Below, piece after piece: positions 15,361 to 16,709 of a DNA stretch of 16,709 nt (its first letter is position 1; the number at the start of each line of letters is the position of its first letter). A model generated the notes under the pieces. That model was not told the DNA's origin, ran no database searches, and saw only the letters and a program-made list of their open reading frames with translations. This DNA is from Desulfobacteraceae bacterium (GTDB lineage Bacteria; Desulfobacterota; DSM-4660; Desulfatiglandales; Desulfatiglandaceae): positions 1 to 16,709 of the forward strand of contig DAOWOF010000025.1 of the NCBI GenBank assembly GCA_030642205.1, written 5' to 3'. The position numbers and the translations under genes are program-made.

Positions 15361-15858
15361 CTATAGTCTTCCAATTACCACCTGATTAATTTCTTTTCTA
15401 ACACCAGATCCTTTTGTTTTGGCAGGTTTTCCCAAGGCGATAACAGCCATTAGCTCACAGCTTTCAGGGACCAATAACAGCTTTTCAACGGCTGTTCTGT
15501 TTTTCAGGATTTGTCCAAGCCATACTCCACCAAGGCCCAGTGAATGTATTGCTAACAGCATATTCTGGATGCAAGCGCCAATCGCCTGTATATCTTTTAC
15601 CCTGTCATAACTATGATCATGATCAAGGAATACAGATATTAAAACAGAGGCTCCTTTAATGATCTGCGAATAGTGAGTTTGGAGAGAAAGATCATCTTTA
15701 ATTTTTTTATCACGTATAATAATAAATTTCCATGGTTGATTATTAAGCCCTGATGGTGCCCATACACCCATCTCTATGATTTTATTAATGATATTATCTC
15801 GAATATAATCATCTGTGAATTCACGAACACTGCGACGATTTTTTATGATTTCTAACAT
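15361..15858 (-). CDS. Nitroreductase-family FMN oxidoreductase
   Basis: A 165-aa, single-domain member of the nitroreductase fold, at the short end of the family. FMN-binding and fold motifs are RRSVREF (8-14), WAPSGLNNQPWKFIII (33-48), and the helix AIGACIQNMLLAIHSLGLGGVWLGQI (92-117). The last part matches the family's dimer-interface and phosphate-binding segment, followed by a short LMAVIALGKPAK strand (136-147). Such enzymes use NAD(P)H to reduce nitro groups, quinones or flavins; the substrate cannot be told. The ATG at 15858 has only a weak aagg upstream. It lies 65 bp downstream of the J-domain gene on the same strand, so they may share a transcript. Confidence 0.88.
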   Translation of the reverse strand: MLEIIKNRRSVREFTDDYIRDNIINKIIEMGVWAPSGLNNQPWKFIIIRDKKIKDDLSLQTHYSQIIKGASVLISVFLDHDHSYDRVKDIQAIGACIQNMLLAIHSLGLGGVWLGQILKNRTAVEKLLLVPESCELMAVIALGKPAKTKGSGVRKEINQVVIGRL

Positions 15859-15923
15859 AATTTATTGGCCTTATTATTGTTTGACGAATAATAGATTATT
15901 AGGTATCTTTAGCAAAAGATCTA

Positions 15924-16655
15924 TTATAGGGGAGGGGTCCATCGATTGGTGGCTCCATTATAAGACCAACAATCTTGGAGAGCCTTCCTATGGGTATATT
16001 TTGGATCTTCTGTCCAAAGGAGCATCATTTTATGTGCTTCATTTAATTGCTTAAATTTTTCGTCATCTCCTCCTTTATCAGGATGATGAATCTTGGCTAA
16101 TTTTTTGTAGGCAGTTTTGATCTTATCTTGATGTGTTGGGACTTTCAGGTCTTCTCTATCAAGATTGAGTATCTTTAAATAGTTATTCTCATGTTTTGTA
16201 AGTCTGATATTGGACTTTCTGTTTGGTTTGATGGTTTCAGGATCAATGTCCTTATTTTGAGCATTGTTTATTAATAATAATGAGGCATGACTCCTGGATG
16301 TATTTTTATGAACCATATTATACCATTCCTGGCTGGCTTGCAGAATCATATTTTTAAGATCTTTTGCAGGCTTTATGTTTTTCTCCCTTTTTCCTGCAAA
16401 CCTGGAAATACTTTTTGACCAGACCGGCAATATATCAAGGACAACATCATCACATGTGAAAAAGAAGGCTGCATATTTGGTGTTCAAAGTCCTTAACAAG
16501 CCTTTTGAAAGGGATAAAACCCATTCCAATTGCTGACGGCATTCATTTGTACAATAACGCCTTCCAGCTTTAATCTGGTCTGTTCCACATGCAAGGCATT
16601 TTTGTCTGGAAGAAGTTGTGGAGATAGCCCTATGTTTTTTTGTTTGATTGGCCAT
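15924..16655 (-). CDS. J-domain protein with N-terminal four-cysteine zinc knuckle
   Basis: A 243-aa protein not matching DnaJ, CbpA or DjlA in layout. Near the N-terminus, Cys20, Cys23, Cys35 and Cys39 (CLACGTDQIKAGRRYCTNEC) form a C-x2-C-x11-C-x3-C set that could bind zinc. A middle part of about 100 residues (AAFFFTCDDVVLDILPVWSK) is not recognised. The J domain is at the C-terminal side (about 157-215): NNYLKILNLDRED for helix I, IKTAYKKLAKIHHPDKGGDD with the HPD tripeptide at 191-193, then FKQLNEAHKMML for helices III and IV. A tail ending in DCWSYNGATNRWTPPL follows. By family knowledge the HPD loop stimulates Hsp70 (DnaK) ATPase activity; the N-terminal part probably picks the client or site. 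The ATG at 16655 lacks a strong ribosome binding site. Confidence 0.8.
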   Translation of the reverse strand: MANQTKKHRAISTTSSRQKCLACGTDQIKAGRRYCTNECRQQLEWVLSLSKGLLRTLNTKYAAFFFTCDDVVLDILPVWSKSISRFAGKREKNIKPAKDLKNMILQASQEWYNMVHKNTSRSHASLLLINNAQNKDIDPETIKPNRKSNIRLTKHENNYLKILNLDREDLKVPTHQDKIKTAYKKLAKIHHPDKGGDDEKFKQLNEAHKMMLLWTEDPKYTHRKALQDCWSYNGATNRWTPPL

Positions 16656-16676
16656 AAAATCAGAAAAATGGTAATT

Positions 16677-16702
16677 TAATGTCTTAAAATACTGACATTA
16701 TA
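16677..16702 (-). promoter_or_regulatory. -10 box with overlapping dyad upstream of the J-domain gene
   Basis: A perfect TATAAT is read on the minus strand at 16702-16697, about 42 bp before the ATG; the matching -35 would lie beyond the window edge. A dyad of taatgtc (16677-16683) and gacatta (16694-16700) with a 10-nt spacer overlaps this -10 box, so it is placed like a repressor site. The assignment is limited because half the promoter is not visible. Confidence 0.35.
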
Positions 16703-16709
16703 AGGTTAT

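Noticed and set aside
15815..16054. 79-codon plus-strand open frame across the nitroreductase/J-protein junction
   Set aside because: It overlaps two well-supported genes on the opposite strand and has no ribosome binding site or family motif.

Overview
The window looks like chromosomal DNA of a low-GC, Gram-negative, anaerobic bacterium, most likely a member of the Desulfobacterota (former Deltaproteobacteria). The reasons are the gene order SurA-like chaperone end, RodZ-like protein, tyrS, rpoH-type sigma factor, TPR lipoprotein and LolB-like lipoprotein, together with an oxygen-sensitive BcrB/BcrC/activator gene set. The lineage is an inference from gene content, not the result of a search.

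Layout. Bases 2-133 are the last 43 codons of a SurA/parvulin-type periplasmic chaperone. A 397-bp AT-rich gap follows and holds a roughly 106-bp element with imperfect terminal inverted repeats. From 531 to 6347 lies a tight plus-strand cluster, with gaps of 20 bp or less or overlaps: RodZ-like protein, tyrosyl-tRNA synthetase (TTG start), RpoH-type sigma factor, a 592-aa TPR lipoprotein and a LolB-like lipoprotein. Its theme is envelope assembly plus the stress sigma factor. A clear sigma70-type promoter at 6415-6443 then drives a three-gene operon (6537-9733): BcrC-like subunit, BcrB-like subunit and a BadF/BadG/HgdC-type ATPase activator. By family knowledge these form an ATP-driven low-potential electron-transfer system of the benzoyl-CoA reductase / 2-hydroxyacyl-CoA dehydratase superfamily. 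The substrate is unknown.

Convergent to it is dnaE (13325-9852, minus strand, GTG start), the replicative polymerase alpha subunit, with an apparently complete metal-binding PHP domain. A 433-bp divergent intergenic region, carrying a perfect palindrome related to the element near position 350, separates dnaE from a plus-strand PAS histidine-kinase-like protein (13759-15336). Both phosphotransfer residues of that protein are replaced, although its ATP-binding domain looks intact. A perfect 11-bp hairpin sits between it and a convergent minus-strand pair: a nitroreductase (15858-15361) and, upstream of it, a protein with an N-terminal four-cysteine knuckle and a C-terminal J domain (16655-15924).

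The strongest candidates for something new are the kinase-like protein with degenerate phosphotransfer sites, the stand-alone BcrC/BcrB/single-activator operon, and the zinc-knuckle J protein. No tRNA, rRNA, CRISPR array, insertion sequence or prophage gene was seen.
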